Shown piece by piece: positions 47,177-59,147 of a stretch of 64,000 bases of DNA; within the stretch, counting starts at the first letter, position 1, and each line of letters opens with the position of its first letter. The position numbers and the translations under genes are program-made. This stretch comes from Eucommia ulmoides (lineage: Eukaryota > Streptophyta > Magnoliopsida > Garryales > Eucommiaceae): assembly GCA_016647705.1 (NCBI GenBank), contig CM028338.1, positions 15,580,740 to 15,644,739 on the forward strand, given 5' to 3'. The notes under the pieces were generated by a model. It searched no databases and was not told where the DNA came from. It was given only the letters and a program-made list of their open reading frames with translations.

Positions 47177-47971
47177 TGATGAGAACCAAAAGCAACATCA
47201 AAGGACACATTGCATGTCCTGGTTGGGCCCATTACTAAGGCAAGATCCAAGAAGATCAAAGAAGCGCTTAATGGGCTAATTCAAGAGATTTCGGCTGAAT
47301 CGAAAACAATAAAGCCCAAATTAGGCCCAAATGACGATCAAGGCCTAATCCATCTCATCAAAGCAAGTGAATGTGTTTAGACATGAACTCAAATAGACCA
47401 AGGCTTGAGGACCACGAAATTCTCAGCATATTTATTTTATTTATTTGTATTTTAATTTTAATTTAGGTTAATTATTTGATAATTTGTAAGGCATGATTTC
47501 CAAATTATCCTTTTCCTTTTTAGATTAGGAGTAGGGTTTCCTTGTTTCTCTAGGGTTTCTTTTTTTTTGTATTGTAGCCGCACCATTCACGAGCACTGTT
47601 CACCGACACTATTTACTGCACTATTCATTACCTATTTAAGAAAATTGTATCCCATGAGGAAGAACACATTACTTTGATTAATAAAAATTGTGAGAGTTTT
47701 CTCTTTAGTTCTTCAAAGAACTTTTCTTGAACTTATCAAGAGTTTCTTGTGCCGTTCCAACTTATATCTTTGATTCGTGATTAATTATAATCATTGGGTC
47801 AAGATCATTATACCATTGGTTCGCGTTTTGTTCATAAACATTGGGTCAAGGTAATCTATCTTTCAATTTCTGTATTTTTATCTCGTTCAAAAATCTGATT
47901 TAGTTTCGATCTTCGCGAAGAAACCCTAAGTTGGTTTCGGGTCTCACTAATCCTTGGTGAGGTTCGCATCA
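47177..47971 (+). mobile_element. Solo LTR of family F in element T
   Basis: 795 bp, TGATGAGAACC to GGTTCGCATCA, flanked by TTAAC at 47172-47176 and 47972-47976. The polyprotein tail encoded in its first 200 bases is frameshifted. Confidence 0.92.
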
Positions 47972-47981
47972 TTAACATACC

Positions 47982-49338
47982 TAGTAGTGTGTGAATATGT
48001 CTCTACTTTCACCACAAGTGTACAAGTCAAGTTTTAGTATAATGGAAAGAGTAAGGGTTGTCCTATCCACAGGGATTAGATTAGATTGTCGTTGAGTACC
48101 GCGATTATCATAACCTAACTTTATCTAGGCAATAAAAATGTAGTTTTTGTATAAATATACTAAATTCATTATCTAATTAAACTAATTAATCTAACATACT
48201 AATATAGTGGTATGATGTTTACGGGAAATTATTGCCTAGGGATTAATTTCGTTCACTTAAACGTGTTCATTTCAATCTACTTTACATTAACGGCGTTTAT
48301 CCTATCCAACAATTTCGGTATCGAAATCTCATTCACTACTTCTCCAGAGTGTAAAGTGAATGAATATGTAACTTCACATCAATGCTGAAGTCCTTCTTGA
48401 GCGTCTATACGACACTTGGTCATATGAGTCTTGCCCCAACGTCACAGATTGCATACTTTCTAACTCTCTCCCGGGTTATTAGATCGTCACGTTGTGTTTA
48501 AACCCTAGTCCGAATCCGGGGTTACCTCTCCCGAGTGTCAAACCTCGTATTCTCAGTATATCTAAATAAGCATATAAACATGGAATAATGGTAAACACAA
48601 TCGGATAAACATGAATAACCATTAACAAAACATCGATTTTATTTAAATAACATTTTAATGAAGTACATCAGTCCCTAGACAATATATGTTTAGCTACACA
48701 TGGCCGTAGCCCTATATATAACTAGAAATGAGCTAAACTTATATAAACATTCAACCAATCTAAGAGAGAAAGAGACAAACAAGGAGACTAGCCATTATCC
48801 GAAGATCCGATGCTAAAACCGCTTCGAGAACGCTTCTTCCTTCTTCGGCTTTGTGATCTTCTATTGCTCGAATAGCCTTGGAGCTCTCAAGACTCCTGAA
48901 AACGTCCACTCTCGTTTGGGGAGAATAGGGACGATATTTATAGGATTCAAAATATCTCAAAATATCCTAAAATATCTTAAAACGTTAGGCTCTAACCGCT
49001 GCAGCAGTGGTTTCACCACTCCAGCGGTGGAGCTCTTTGCATTTTGACCGCTGCAACAGTGGCCTGATCGCTGCAGCAGTAGAGTTTCAGCAAACTCTGT
49101 ATTTTCACCGCTGCAACGGTGGATGCAAGTTTTGGATTTGGCCGTTCTTCTCTTTTTCTCCACCGTTCTTCCACCGCTTTGATTGTTTAAGGACAGTTAT
49201 AGTCCCTTTTTTTTTTATCCCAAATACCTAATTAATACAAAATAAATAAAAATGTATTAAAACATATAAAAATACCATAATAATACTCGAAAACTACTAA
49301 AACTGGCTTGGGAATATATAAAAAAATTACACCTATCA
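47982..49338 (-). mobile_element. Element E: Athila-type solo LTR
   Basis: 1,357 bp flanked by ATACC at 47977-47981 and 49339-49343. The inner end is CACCTATCA, like A; the other end is TAGTAG, one change from TGGTAG. A minus-strand TATA box lies at about 48944 and a TGCA-core palindrome group at 48996-49120. Its left duplication directly adjoins the right duplication of the preceding solo LTR. Confidence 0.85.
48996..49120 (-). promoter_or_regulatory. TGCA-core palindrome array in E
   Basis: CCGCTGCAGCAGTGG-type sites with cores near 49000, 49020, 49052, 49072 and 49112; neighbours within pairs are 20 bp apart. Position upstream of the TATA box is as in the other families. Confidence 0.6.
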
Positions 49339-49343
49339 ATACC

Positions 49344-50663
49344 ACCTAAAGTTGAAGTTCTCGACCAAGAATGCAATCGGTGAGGTTTAAGGAAGCCAAA
49401 TGGTAGCTCGAGAATGCTTCGTGACAGAAATAGAAATCCCCAAATAGTAATAAAAGAATGAGAAAGTCAATAAGGACTTCCTGCCCGGGGACATAGTCAA
49501 GCGTCCCGGGAAAGAGGACATCATGGACCCATGGGTTGAACAACTACAATAACCTCGACCTCAGCCTAATGAAGAATTGGAAGATGTCTAAGTACACCCG
49601 ACCGATCTGAACCGAACCGAACCGAACTATCCAGATCGGGATGGCCCTTTCGTGAGACAAAAAAAACAACTAATCAAGCTTCTCAAAGCCAACCACGATG
49701 TGTTTTCTTGGTCGCATACGGATCTACCTGGGATAAACCCAAGTATCTCTATGCACCGGTTCTATACTAACCCAGTGTACCAACCAATTCGACAAAAGTG
49801 ATGAAAGTTTGGGCCAGAGTGACAGGCTATGATCGAGGAAAAAACCAAGAAGCTACTTTATGCAAATATCATCGAAGAAATCAACTTCCCCCTCTGGCTA
49901 TCGAACGTGGTCCTGGTAAAGAAAAAGACAGGGAAGTGGCGTATGTGTGTGAACTTCACTGACCTCAATAATGTATATCTGAAGGATTGTTTTCTACTTC
50001 CAAAGATTGATGTAATCGTGGACGCTATGGCAGGTTACGAGTGGCTTAGTTTTCTTGATGCCTTCTCAGGGTACAATCAAATCAGCATATACCCGCCTGA
50101 CAAAGAAAAAATAGCCTTCATCACCGACAAGGGCTTATACTGCTATAAAGTAATGTCGTTCGGACTAAAAAATGGTGGAGCTACATACCAAAGGTTAGTG
50201 AAAAAAATGTTCGCTGATTTACTCGGGAAGACCATGAAAGTCTATATCGACAACATGTTTGTAAAAAGTAAGGTGGCTAGTGATCATCTAGCCGATCTAA
50301 AAAAGTGATTCGATGTGCTTAGGATGCATAGGATGCAGCTGAACCCAAGCAAATGCGTGTTAGGAGTTAGCACCAGGAAATTTCTCGGTTATGTAGTAAC
50401 AAGAAGGGGAATCAAATCTAGCCTAAAGAAAGTTAAGGTGATCATGAACATAACATCCGAAAGGATGATCAAGGAGGTACAAAGCCTAACAGGGCGAGTA
50501 GTAGCTTTGAATCATTTTATTTCTCGGGCGTCAAACAAGCCTGTATACCATTCTTCAAAACTCTACAGGGCAACAAAAGTTTGAAGTGGACCAATGAGTG
50601 TGAGAAAGCCTTCCAAGAACTCAAGAATTACATCTTAAAATCACCAATACTTACCACCCCCAA
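49344..50663 (+). pseudogene. Element T reverse transcriptase
   Basis: The protease tail and linker come first (GSQMVARECFV, about 49385), then HDVFSWSHTDLPGINPSIS (49690) and the polymerase domain in an open frame from 49829: LSNVVLVKKKTGKWRMCVNF, WLSFLDAFSGYNQ, YCYKVMSFGLKNGGATYQRL, then LNPSKCVLGVSTRKFLGYVV and QSLTGRVVALNHFISRASNK. The catalytic motif reads YIDN where YVDD is required, and stops occur near 50306 and 50582. RNase H would follow; element F is inserted at 50664 after CCCAA. The type is clearly Tat. Confidence 0.85.
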
Positions 50664-51499
50664 TGATGTGAACCTCACCAAGGATTAGTGAGACCCAAAA
50701 TGAACTTAGGGTTTTTTCGCAAAGGTTCGAACTAAAATTTAGATTTGTAACAAAATAAGAAATACAAAAATTGAAAGATAGATTGTCTTGACCCAACGTT
50801 TATAAATGAAACTTGAACCAAAGGTATAGAGTAACCACCTTGACCCAAAGATTATAAGTGAATCACGAACCGAAGGTATAGAGTTTGAACGCCACAAGAA
50901 ATTCTTGACAAGTTCGGAAAAAGTTCTCTGAAGAACTTAAGAGGAAACTCTCACAATTATATTAATCAAAAGTAATATGTTTTCCCCATGGTATAATGGT
51001 CTCTTAAATAGATAAAAGAAAAAAAAAACCTAGCTAGTGAATAGTGCTAGTGAACAGTGGGCGCCCACAGTATAATATTAAAGAAAACCCTAGAGGAATA
51101 AGGAATCTTAGAGAAATAAGGAAACCCTATTCTTAATCTAAAAAAGAAAAGACTAATTCCTAATCTAAAAAGGAAAAGATCACTTGGTAATCAAGCCTTA
51201 CAAATTAGCCTAAAAGAATTAAAAGACTTAAAATAATAAAATAAATAAAATAAAATTCATGGGTCTCATCCTAGGCCCGTTCAGGTTCACTCCTTAAGCC
51301 TATTCGCTTGTCTTGATGAAATGAACTAGGCCTTGATTTTCCGATGGGCCTAATTTGGCCTTGACCATTGTAGACTCGGTCCAAATCTCTTGAATAAGCC
51401 CATTAAGTGCTTCTTTGAATCTTTTAACCCTTACCCCTGTTATTGGGCCAAGTTGGAATATGCAATGGATCTCTTGGTGTAACTGATATATTCTCATCA
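50664..51499 (-). repeat. 3' LTR of F
   Basis: 836 bp. The outer end TGATGTGAACC differs by one base from the consensus. The inner end adjoins AAAAGGGAGGGAA on the minus strand, the polypurine tract (51500-51512). Confidence 0.93.
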
Positions 51500-52518
51500 T
51501 TCCCTCCCTTTTGAAAATGATTTGTCCTCAAATCTTCACCTACACCAAACGGAGATAAGTCAGTCACATTAAAAGTAGCACTTACATTAAACCCACCTGA
51601 AAGGTCCAACTTGTAGGCATTGTCATTGATCTGTTCTATCACTTGAAAAGGGTCATCCCCCTTTGGAAGTAGCTTAGAATGACTTTGTTGGGGAAACCGC
51701 TCCTTCCTCATATGCAACCAAACCCAATCACCCAGTTCAAATACAATCTTCTTGTGCCATTTATTAGCTTGGTTGGCATATTGCTCAATTCTCCTCTCAA
51801 TATTTTGTTGGGCCTTCCATGGATCTGTTTAACAAAATCAGCCTTCCTCTTCCTATCTAAGTTGACACGCTCATGCATAGGTAAAGAAGTTAAATCCAAA
51901 GGAGTCAATGGATTAAAACCGTACTCAATTTCAAACGGTGAAAACTTAGTTGTAGAATGCACACTCCTATTATAAGAAAACTCTATATGCGGCAAACAAT
52001 CTTCCTATGTTTTCAAATTCTTTTGTATTATAGCATACAATAATGTAGACAAAGTCCTATTAACTACTTCGGTTTGACCATCGGTTTGTGGGTGACAAGT
52101 AGTAGAAAATAAAAGTTTAGTTCCGAGCTTACCCCTACAAAGTCTTCCAAAAGTAGCTTAAGAACTTAGCATATCTATCCACAACAATAGTCTTAGGCAT
52201 GCCGTGCAACCTAACTATTTCCTTGAAGAACAAATCAGCAACATGTGAAGCATCATCGGTTTTATGACATGGAATAAAATGAGCCATCTTAGAAAACCTA
52301 TCTACAACCACATATATAGAATCTCGACCTCCTTTTGACCTAGGAAAACCTAATACAAAATCCACAGAAATATCAATCCAAGGTTCACTAGGTATAGGCA
52401 AAGAAGTATACAAACCATCAGGCTTAACCTTAGACTTAGCTTGCCTACAAACAATACACTTCTCACAAATTCTCTCCACTTCACATTTCATATGAGGCCA
52501 GAAGAAGTGTTCATACAA
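51424..52518 (-). pseudogene. Integrase and polyprotein tail of F
   Basis: Integrase inserts the element. The N-terminal zinc region ([13 protein letters not shown]) and the core ([51 protein letters not shown]) are in 52135-52518; a frameshift follows. Then MPHIEFSYNRSVHSTTKFSPFE carries the core end with its Glu region nearby disrupted. The C-terminal domain (51424-51717) reads FPQQSHSKLLPKGDDPFQV, YKLDLSGGFNVSATFNV and DLSPFGVGEDLRTNHF, and passes through the purine tract (coding QKGGN) into the LTR (DENISVTPRDPLHIP). The tail ITRARAKRFKEALNGLIQ is conserved in all four LTR copies but frameshifted in this one. Confidence 0.82.
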
Positions 52519-52554
52519 AACATCTAAAGTCTTAGATATGCCAAAATGCCTCCA

Positions 52555-54210
52555 TTAAACCACCCTCATGTGCTTCTTTAACAAGCAAGTTACGTAATGA
52601 ACATTTAGCCACACATAATTTATTTTCCCTGAACTTTTACCCATTATGCCTAAAGAACATACCAAATGCCACTTTCTCACATGCATTGAATACATTACCA
52701 AAATCAGAATCATCAATATACAAATCCTTAATGTATTCCAAACCAAGCTATTTGGCATCTAAGGTAAAACGTAAGACGTACCTTTGAGATAATGCATCCG
52801 CTACAATATTTTCGTTACCTTGCTTGTACTTGATCACATAAGGAAACATTTCGATAAACTCCACCCACTTGGCATGTTGCTTGTTCAGCTTTTGTTAACC
52901 CTTCAAATGTTTAAAAGATTCCTGATCCATATGAATCACAAATTCTTTTGGCCAAAGATAGTGTTGTCAAGTCTCCAATGCCCTAATCAACGCATATATC
53001 TCTTTGTTGTATATGGAAATTCAAAGTTTCCCCACTTAATGTTTCACTAAAGTAGGTAATGGGACACCCTTCCTACATTAGAATAGCTCTAATACCTATT
53101 TTTGAAGCATCACATTCAATCTCAAAGGTTTTTGTGAAGTTAGGCAAATCAAACAAAGGTGCATCAGTCAATCTATCTTTAATCAAATTAAATGTCTTTT
53201 CTTGCTCATCACCCTACTTAAAACCCTCATTCTTTTTAATAACTTCAGTTAAAGGTGCGACTAAGCTACTAAAATCTTTCACGAACCATCTATAAAAGCT
53301 GGAAACCCATGAAAACGTCTCACCTGCCCCACACTTCAAGGTTTCGGCCACTTCTTGATTGCCTTAACCTTTTCTTCATCTACTTCAATTCCCTTAGCAC
53401 TAAAAACAAAACCAAGAAAAATACAAGCTTATCCGTGCAAAAGGTACACTTTTTGAGGTTAGCAAACAACTTTTGTTTCCTTAAATCATCTAAAATAAGT
53501 TTTAAATGTTCAACATGCTCATCTAAGTTTTTGCTATAAATCAAAATGTCATCAAAGTATATAACCACAAATGTCCAATAAAAATACGCAAAACATGGTT
53601 CGTTAATCTCGTGAACGTACTAGGTGCATTGGTTAACACAAAAGGCATAACCAACCACTCATATAAACCATATTTTGTTTTGAATACGGTTTTCGGCTCA
53701 TCACCTTTCCTCATCCTAATATGATGATATCCACTTTTAAGATCAATTTTGGTAAACACACAAGAACCATACCATTCATCAAGTATATCATCAATCTATG
53801 AATGGGATGTCGATACTTCACTGTGATATTGCTGATGGGGCAACAATCCACACACATTCTCCACGTACCATCTTTCTTAGGTACAAGCAATACGGGAACC
53901 GCACAAGGACTCATGCTTTCACGTACATACCCTTCTCTATAAGCTCACTAACCTACCTTTGATGCTATTTTGTTTCCTCGGGATTACTTCTAGATGCGGG
54001 TTTGTTTAGAATGGATGCTCTGGGTACGAAATCAATTTGAGGCTCGATTCCCCATATTAGTGGCAAACTATTTGGCACCTCTTCGGGAAACACATCATCA
54101 AAATCCTGTAAAAGATAAACAACAACACTAGGAAGAGAAGAGTTAAGATCGTTAGTGGTAAAATAAACCTCTCTGTACAAAAGTACAATCAAAGGTTGGT
54201 TTGAAAACAA
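52555..54210 (-). pseudogene. Reverse transcriptase and RNase H of F
   Basis: Begins with the conserved linker LQDFDDVFPEEVPNSLPLI and the polymerase domain in shifted frames: [51 protein letters not shown], the active site [12 protein letters not shown] (about 53550) and [15 protein letters not shown]. RNase H and connection sequence follow to about 52555 with frequent interruptions. The YFDD catalytic pair is intact but at least four frame breaks prevent a functional product. Purine-rich low-complexity coding sequence (54215-54300) separates it from the protease. Confidence 0.82.
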
Positions 54211-54258
54211 AGCTTTTTTTTATCTCTCTCTCTCTCTCACACATAAAAACTCACGTGT

Positions 54259-56022
54259 TTACTCTCTTTTTTCCCTCGCATTCTGAATTTTTCTCTCTCT
54301 CACTCTTTTTTTTCTCTCACTCTCATTTTTCTTATCACTTTCTCTTTTTAACCTCACTTGATCATTATACACTTGCTTTGGTGATAATGGTACAAGAGTA
54401 ATTGACTTTTTATTACGTACAAAATAGTATCTATTGGTATAACCATTATGAGTTACATGCCGATCAAATTGCCATGGTCTTCCCAAAAGAATATGTCCCT
54501 CATGCATTGGCACCACGTCATACAAGACCTTGTCTTTGTACTTCCCAATTGAGAATGATACGAGTACCTGTTTAGTCACATTAATTTCTCCACAATCATT
54601 CAACCATTGTAACTTATATAACCTATGATGTTTTAAAGTTGGCAAATTCTACTTCTCCACCAAACTAGTGCAAGCCACATTAGTATAACTCCCCCCATCA
54701 ATAATCGTGCTATATACCTTTTCATTGACATGACATCTCGTATGAAAGATGTTCTCACGTTGTATCCTCTCATCTTGTTTGACTTGTGCACTAAGAGCTC
54801 TTCTTACAACCAAGAGCTCTCCATCAACTGGGTATTCAACATCACGTGCATCATCCAAAGGTGGCATCGAATCATCATTCGTCTCATCTTCGGTCTCAAT
54901 ACTTTCGTCATCCTTCATAATCATCACTCTTTTGTTTGGACATTGAGATGCAATATGACATGTTCCTAAACACTTAAAGTATTTAATTATCTATTTCTAG
55001 AAGGTTGGGAATCGGTTTTATCTTGGTTCAATGCATCTCCAGATTTGTGAATTTTGGAAGGTTTGGCCTTGGGCTGTAACTTAGGCTTCTCATCCATCTT
55101 ACTCCAATTCGGTTTCCAAGAAGAACAAAAACCCGATTGTTGTCCAACTCTTGTGGAACCCCTTCTCTTCAATTGTTGCTCCACTTTGATGGCTATGTGC
55201 ACCATATCACTCAACTCAACATAATGCTACAACTCTACCACATTTGAAATGTCACGATTTAGCTCGATTACTAACTTAGCCATAGTTGCTTCTCGGTCCT
55301 CTTCCACATTGGCTCGAATCATAACTATCTCCATCTCTTTGTAGTAGTCTTCTATACACTTCAAACCTTGTGTAAGACTTTGCAATTTCTGGAACAAGTC
55401 TCAATAGTAGTGACTTGGAATGAATCGCCTCCTCATAGTAGCTTTCATCTCTTCCCATGTCGCGATAGGTCTTTCACTATTCCTTCTCCTACTCAAGGTA
55501 AGTTGATCCCACCATACAATAGCATAATCGGTGAATTCTATGGTAGCCCACTTCACCTTCTTTAACTCAGAGTAGTTGTGACAATCAAACACCAACTCCA
55601 TTCTCTTCTCCCACTCCAAATAAGCTTCAGGATCGTTTTTGTCTTGGAAAGATGGAATATTCACCTTGATGCTTCCCAAGTTGTTATCAATCATCTCCTC
55701 ATATCTATCTCCTCTATTTCCATATCTACACTGGAATCTGCCCAAACTCGCATTAGAGATGTGATCCTCTTCATCTAGGCCATCTCTATCATCTTCTTAA
55801 TATTTATACCAAGGCAAATTCCTCTCTCGTCATTGTACATTAGGAGCTTTAGGTGGTTGCCCCCTTTGTGAACTAGACTCAACTTTGTCTAGTCGCTCAT
55901 GCACTTAATCAAATCGAGAGTTCAATCGTTCAAACTTTCGCTCCAAGGCTTTTGTAGAAAACTTTGACATCCATCATTTCTGGTACTTCATCAGACGAGC
56001 ATTTGTTTGTTTGTTGAGACAT
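54259..56022 (-). pseudogene. gag and protease of F
   Basis: The likely start is ATG at 56022 (MSQQTNKCSSDEVPEM). The gag core is at 55401-55745: NDPEAYLEWEKRMELVF, KWATIEFTDYAIVWWDQL, EMKATMRRRFIPSHYY, continuing past a stop to RDISNVVEL and DMVHIAIKVEQQLKR. The zinc knuckle FKCLGTCHIASQCPNK has lost its first Cys. The protease follows: STIIDGGSYTNVACTSLVEK with the DGGS form of the active site, then VPMHEGHILLGRPWQFDR. Stops at about 55400, 55215, 54985 and 54648 break the frame. Confidence 0.85.
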
Positions 56023-56643
56023 GTTTAATAGCCTGCAAAACAAAGTTAGCAAACCTCACGAACACTCCCTCACGTGTTTCCCTCAAGATTGATGGCACTC
56101 ACGCTCGTGTTTCACTCAAATTCGGCTTTTACTCTCTTATGAGCTCACATTCTCTTGTCTTTTTCTACTTTTTAGTACACTCTTTTAGTTCTTTATTGAA
56201 CTTTACCAACCTCAATCAGAAATTTTCTTGTAGCAATCCAAACTCAACAAATCGATTCACTGTGAATGAGATTTTAGGAACAAAAACAGTGCAAAAAAGA
56301 ATAACACAAAGAAAAATTTATAGACTAGAACAAGAAGAAATAATTCTTAACTTTTTTTTTTTTGGGCTGCTGAATTTTCGTTCTTTTTTTTTTTTTTTTT
56401 GAAATAATAAAATTCAGTAACCTTTAAAAATGAGATTTGACCAGAACAAAGGTGCATCGCATTTTTTATAAAGATCTAACCAGATTTGAACAGATTGAAA
56501 AAAAAAAAAAAAACGTGCAGTACTTTAAACAAAGTTGGACTAATTTTGACGATATAATTTGGTCAAGATTTTTTTTTGGGAAGGAATAGATATTAATTAA
56601 TGAACAAAAAAGAAAATGATAGATGAAACCTGATTTAGACCTT
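56023..56643 (-). other. 5' leader of F
   Basis: Between the primer site and gag. Two long A/T runs (56349-56400, 56498-56512). No coding domain. Confidence 0.55.
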
Positions 56644-56656
56644 GCTCTGATTACCA
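56644..56656 (-). other. Primer binding site of F
   Basis: The minus strand reads TGGTAATCAGAGC, the Met-tRNA-type site with one extra A, two bases inside the LTR. Confidence 0.75.
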
Positions 56657-56658
56657 AA

Positions 56659-57502
56659 TGATGCGAACCTTACCAAGGATTATTTAGACTCGAAACCAAC
56701 TTAAGGTTTTTTCGCAAAGTATCGAACTAAAATTCAGATTTGTAATGTAATAAGAAATATAGAAATTGATAGATAGATTACCTCGACCCAACATTTATGA
56801 ATGAAAAGCGAACAAAAGGTATAGAGCATCCACCTTGACCCAATGATTATAAGTGAATCACAAATCGACGGTATAGAGTTTGAACGCCATAAGAAAGTTT
56901 TGATAAGTTCGAGAAAAATTCTCTAAAGAACTTAAGAGGAAACTCTCACAATTATATTAATCAAAAGTAATGTGTTTTTCCCATGGGATACAAGTCTCTT
57001 AAATAGATAAAAGAAAAAAACCCTATCTAGTGAATAGTGCTCGTGAACAGTGGCCGTGAACAGTAAGCGGGCACAATATAATATAAAATAAAATCCTAGA
57101 GGAACAAGGAATCTTAAAAAAATAAGGAAACTCTACTCCTAATCTAAAAAGGAAAGACTAATTCCTATTCTAAAAAGGAAAAGTTTACTTGACAATGAAG
57201 CCTTACAAATCAGCCTAAAAGAATTAAAAGACTTAAAATAATAAAATAAATAAAATAAAATTCGTGAGTCTCATTCTAGGCCCGTTCAGGTTCATGCTTT
57301 AAGCCCATTCGCTTGTCTTAATGAGGTGGACTAGTCCTTGAATGTCTGATGGGCCTAATTTGGGCTTGACCATTGTAGACTCGAGTAAATCTATTGAATA
57401 AGCCCATTAAATGCTTCTTTGAATCTTTTAGCCCTTGCCCTTGTTATTGGGCCAATTGGAATATGTAACGAATCTCTTGGTGCAACTGATATATTCTCAT
57501 CA
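56659..57502 (-). repeat. 5' LTR of F
   Basis: 844 bp, TGATGCGAACC to ATTCTCATCA. Here the tail frame ITRARAKRFKEAFNGLIQ is intact, though in a 5' LTR it is not part of pol. Confidence 0.93.
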
Positions 57503-57507
57503 CCCAA

Positions 57508-57552
57508 ACCAAAACAAGAAATGATCATATACTTGGCGGCATCGTCGACCAC
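57508..57552 (+). pseudogene. Element T RNase H remnant between F and D
   Basis: A 45-base piece continuing the T frame after F (EMIIYLAASST). It matches the start of the Tat RNase H domain. Element D begins at 57553; nothing recognisable from T follows D. Confidence 0.6.
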
Positions 57553-58949
57553 CGATAGGTGGAATTTATCTGTATATTCCCAAGTCAATTTTGATAGTTT
57601 TCAGGTATTCTTATTATGTTTTAATATGTTTTAATTCGTTTTTATTTATTTTGGTATAAATGAGGTATTTAGGACAAAAATGATAAAAACGGTTGAAAAT
57701 CTAGCAAATCGGTGGGACGTTGGTGGAGAAATATTGATAAAGGCCAAGTTCACAAACTACAAACTCACTGCTGCAACGATCAATCAAACAGAAATATTCT
57801 GCTTGACCACCGCTGCAGCAGTGAACTCCACCGCTGCAGCGATGGCCTCCATCGCTGCAACGGTCAGTTGGTAGAAACCTACTGACTTCTACCGTTGCTG
57901 CGGTCCTTCCCACTGTTGCAGTGGTTCGACACCAGGTGGCTTAGATAGTTTTGGATACTTTCTTAGATATTTTTTATCCCTTAACATCCCCCTATCTCCC
58001 TCATACCATGCACGATTTTTGGGACTTCCTTGAGAGCTCCAAGGTATACCAACAAGGAGAAATCATCCATTTGAAGAGGAGGAAACAAGATCAGAGCGGA
58101 AATCACGAACGCGAAACCGTCAATTCTTTAGATAACAGCTATTATCCTTTGTTTCTCTCTTTAATTCTTAAACCCTTGTTGGTATTTGATCATGTTTAAC
58201 TTGTTTATAGTTGAATATTTGGCTATGGCTATGTATATCTAAACATATATTGTCTAGGGTTTGATTGTGTTCATGAAAATGTTGTTTGTATAAATCTATT
58301 TTTCGTTAACGGTTGTTCATGTATATTTGATTGTGTTTACCATTTTATTACTTCTATAGTTTTCTTGTTATGATATTATCGTTGGTTTGAGAAATCAGGG
58401 CTTGACACATAGGAGAGGTGACCCCGGATTCGGACTAGGGTTTAAACACAATGTGACGAACTAATGACTCGAAGAGTATTAGAAAGTGTGCAATCTGTAA
58501 GATTGGGGCGAAACTTATGTGATCAGTGTCATTTAGATGCTAGATGGGGATATCAGCGTTGACGTGAAGTCGCATATTCCTTCACTTTACACTCGAAAGA
58601 GGTAGTGAGTGAGTTTTCAATACCTAGGTTGTGGGATAATTTGAATACCGTTATTGTAAATTAGATTGGATCAAACACGTATAAGTGAACAAAGTCAATC
58701 CCTAGATAATATATTCCCATTAATGTCATATTAGTATTGTAATTTAATTATTTAATATTTTAGTTTAGTTTATTATAAAAACAAAAACCTAAATTTAATC
58801 GCCTAAATAAAGTTCGGTTATGACAATCTCGGTTTTTAGGGACAATTTAATCCAATCCCTGTGGATACAACAACTCTTCTCATTCACTATTCTATAAAAC
58901 TTGACCTGTACACTTGCGGTAAAAGTAGCGACGTAATATTCTGCTACCA
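57553..58949 (+). repeat. 5' LTR of D
   Basis: 1,397 bp. The start is CGATAGG (TG changed to CG; the other LTR has TGATAGG), the end GCTACCA. TGCA-core palindromes are at 57814, 57835 and 57856, exactly 21 bp apart. Confidence 0.9.
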
Positions 58950-58954
58950 AGTTT

Positions 58955-58973
58955 TTGACGTCGTTGCCGGGGA
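58955..58973 (+). other. Primer binding site of D
   Basis: TTGACGTCGTTGCCGGGGA, two changes from the Athila site, just after the LTR. Confidence 0.75.
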
Positions 58974-59147
58974 TAGCCGTTTTATTGTGCTTGAGATCGA
59001 TACAAGGAGTTGTTATTTCAGTTCCCATATCATGGTTTCCCGAGAGAGTGTCAACTAATGAACTTCCTCGATGGGTTACTAGCCTCAACAAGAAATTGGG
59101 TCGAATGAGGAAATGGTACCACCTCATTTGACCAACTAATCGCGGAT

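Larger units (their letters stand above)
50664..57502 (-). mobile_element. Element F: Ty3/gypsy chromovirus-type, complete length
   Basis: 6,839 bp, flanked by CCCAA at 50659-50663 and 57503-57507. Minus strand: 5' LTR 56659-57502, Met-type primer site, gag, protease, reverse transcriptase, RNase H, integrase, purine tract, 3' LTR 50664-51499. The polyprotein frame runs through the purine tract into the 3' LTR, a property known for CRM-clade chromoviruses; with the TGATGA LTR start and Met primer this makes CRM or a close clade plausible but not proven. Coding regions have several stops and frameshifts. Confidence 0.9.
21695..57552 (+). mobile_element. Tat-type Ty3/gypsy element T, broken by five insertions
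   Basis: Remnants of one plus-strand element lie at about 21695-23487, 46197-47176, about 49344-50663 and 57508-57552. Removing each insertion with one copy of its 5-bp target duplication makes the T reading frame continue across the gap, which proves the order. Gag, protease and reverse transcriptase are recognisable; RNase H begins and is cut by element D. Integrase and the 3' LTR were not found. Many stops and an altered catalytic site show it is long dead. It is the oldest element in the stack. Confidence 0.8.

Noticed and set aside
50240-50270. YIDN in the T polymerase as a variant functional active site
   Set aside because: The same gene has several stops and frameshifts; the change is simple decay.
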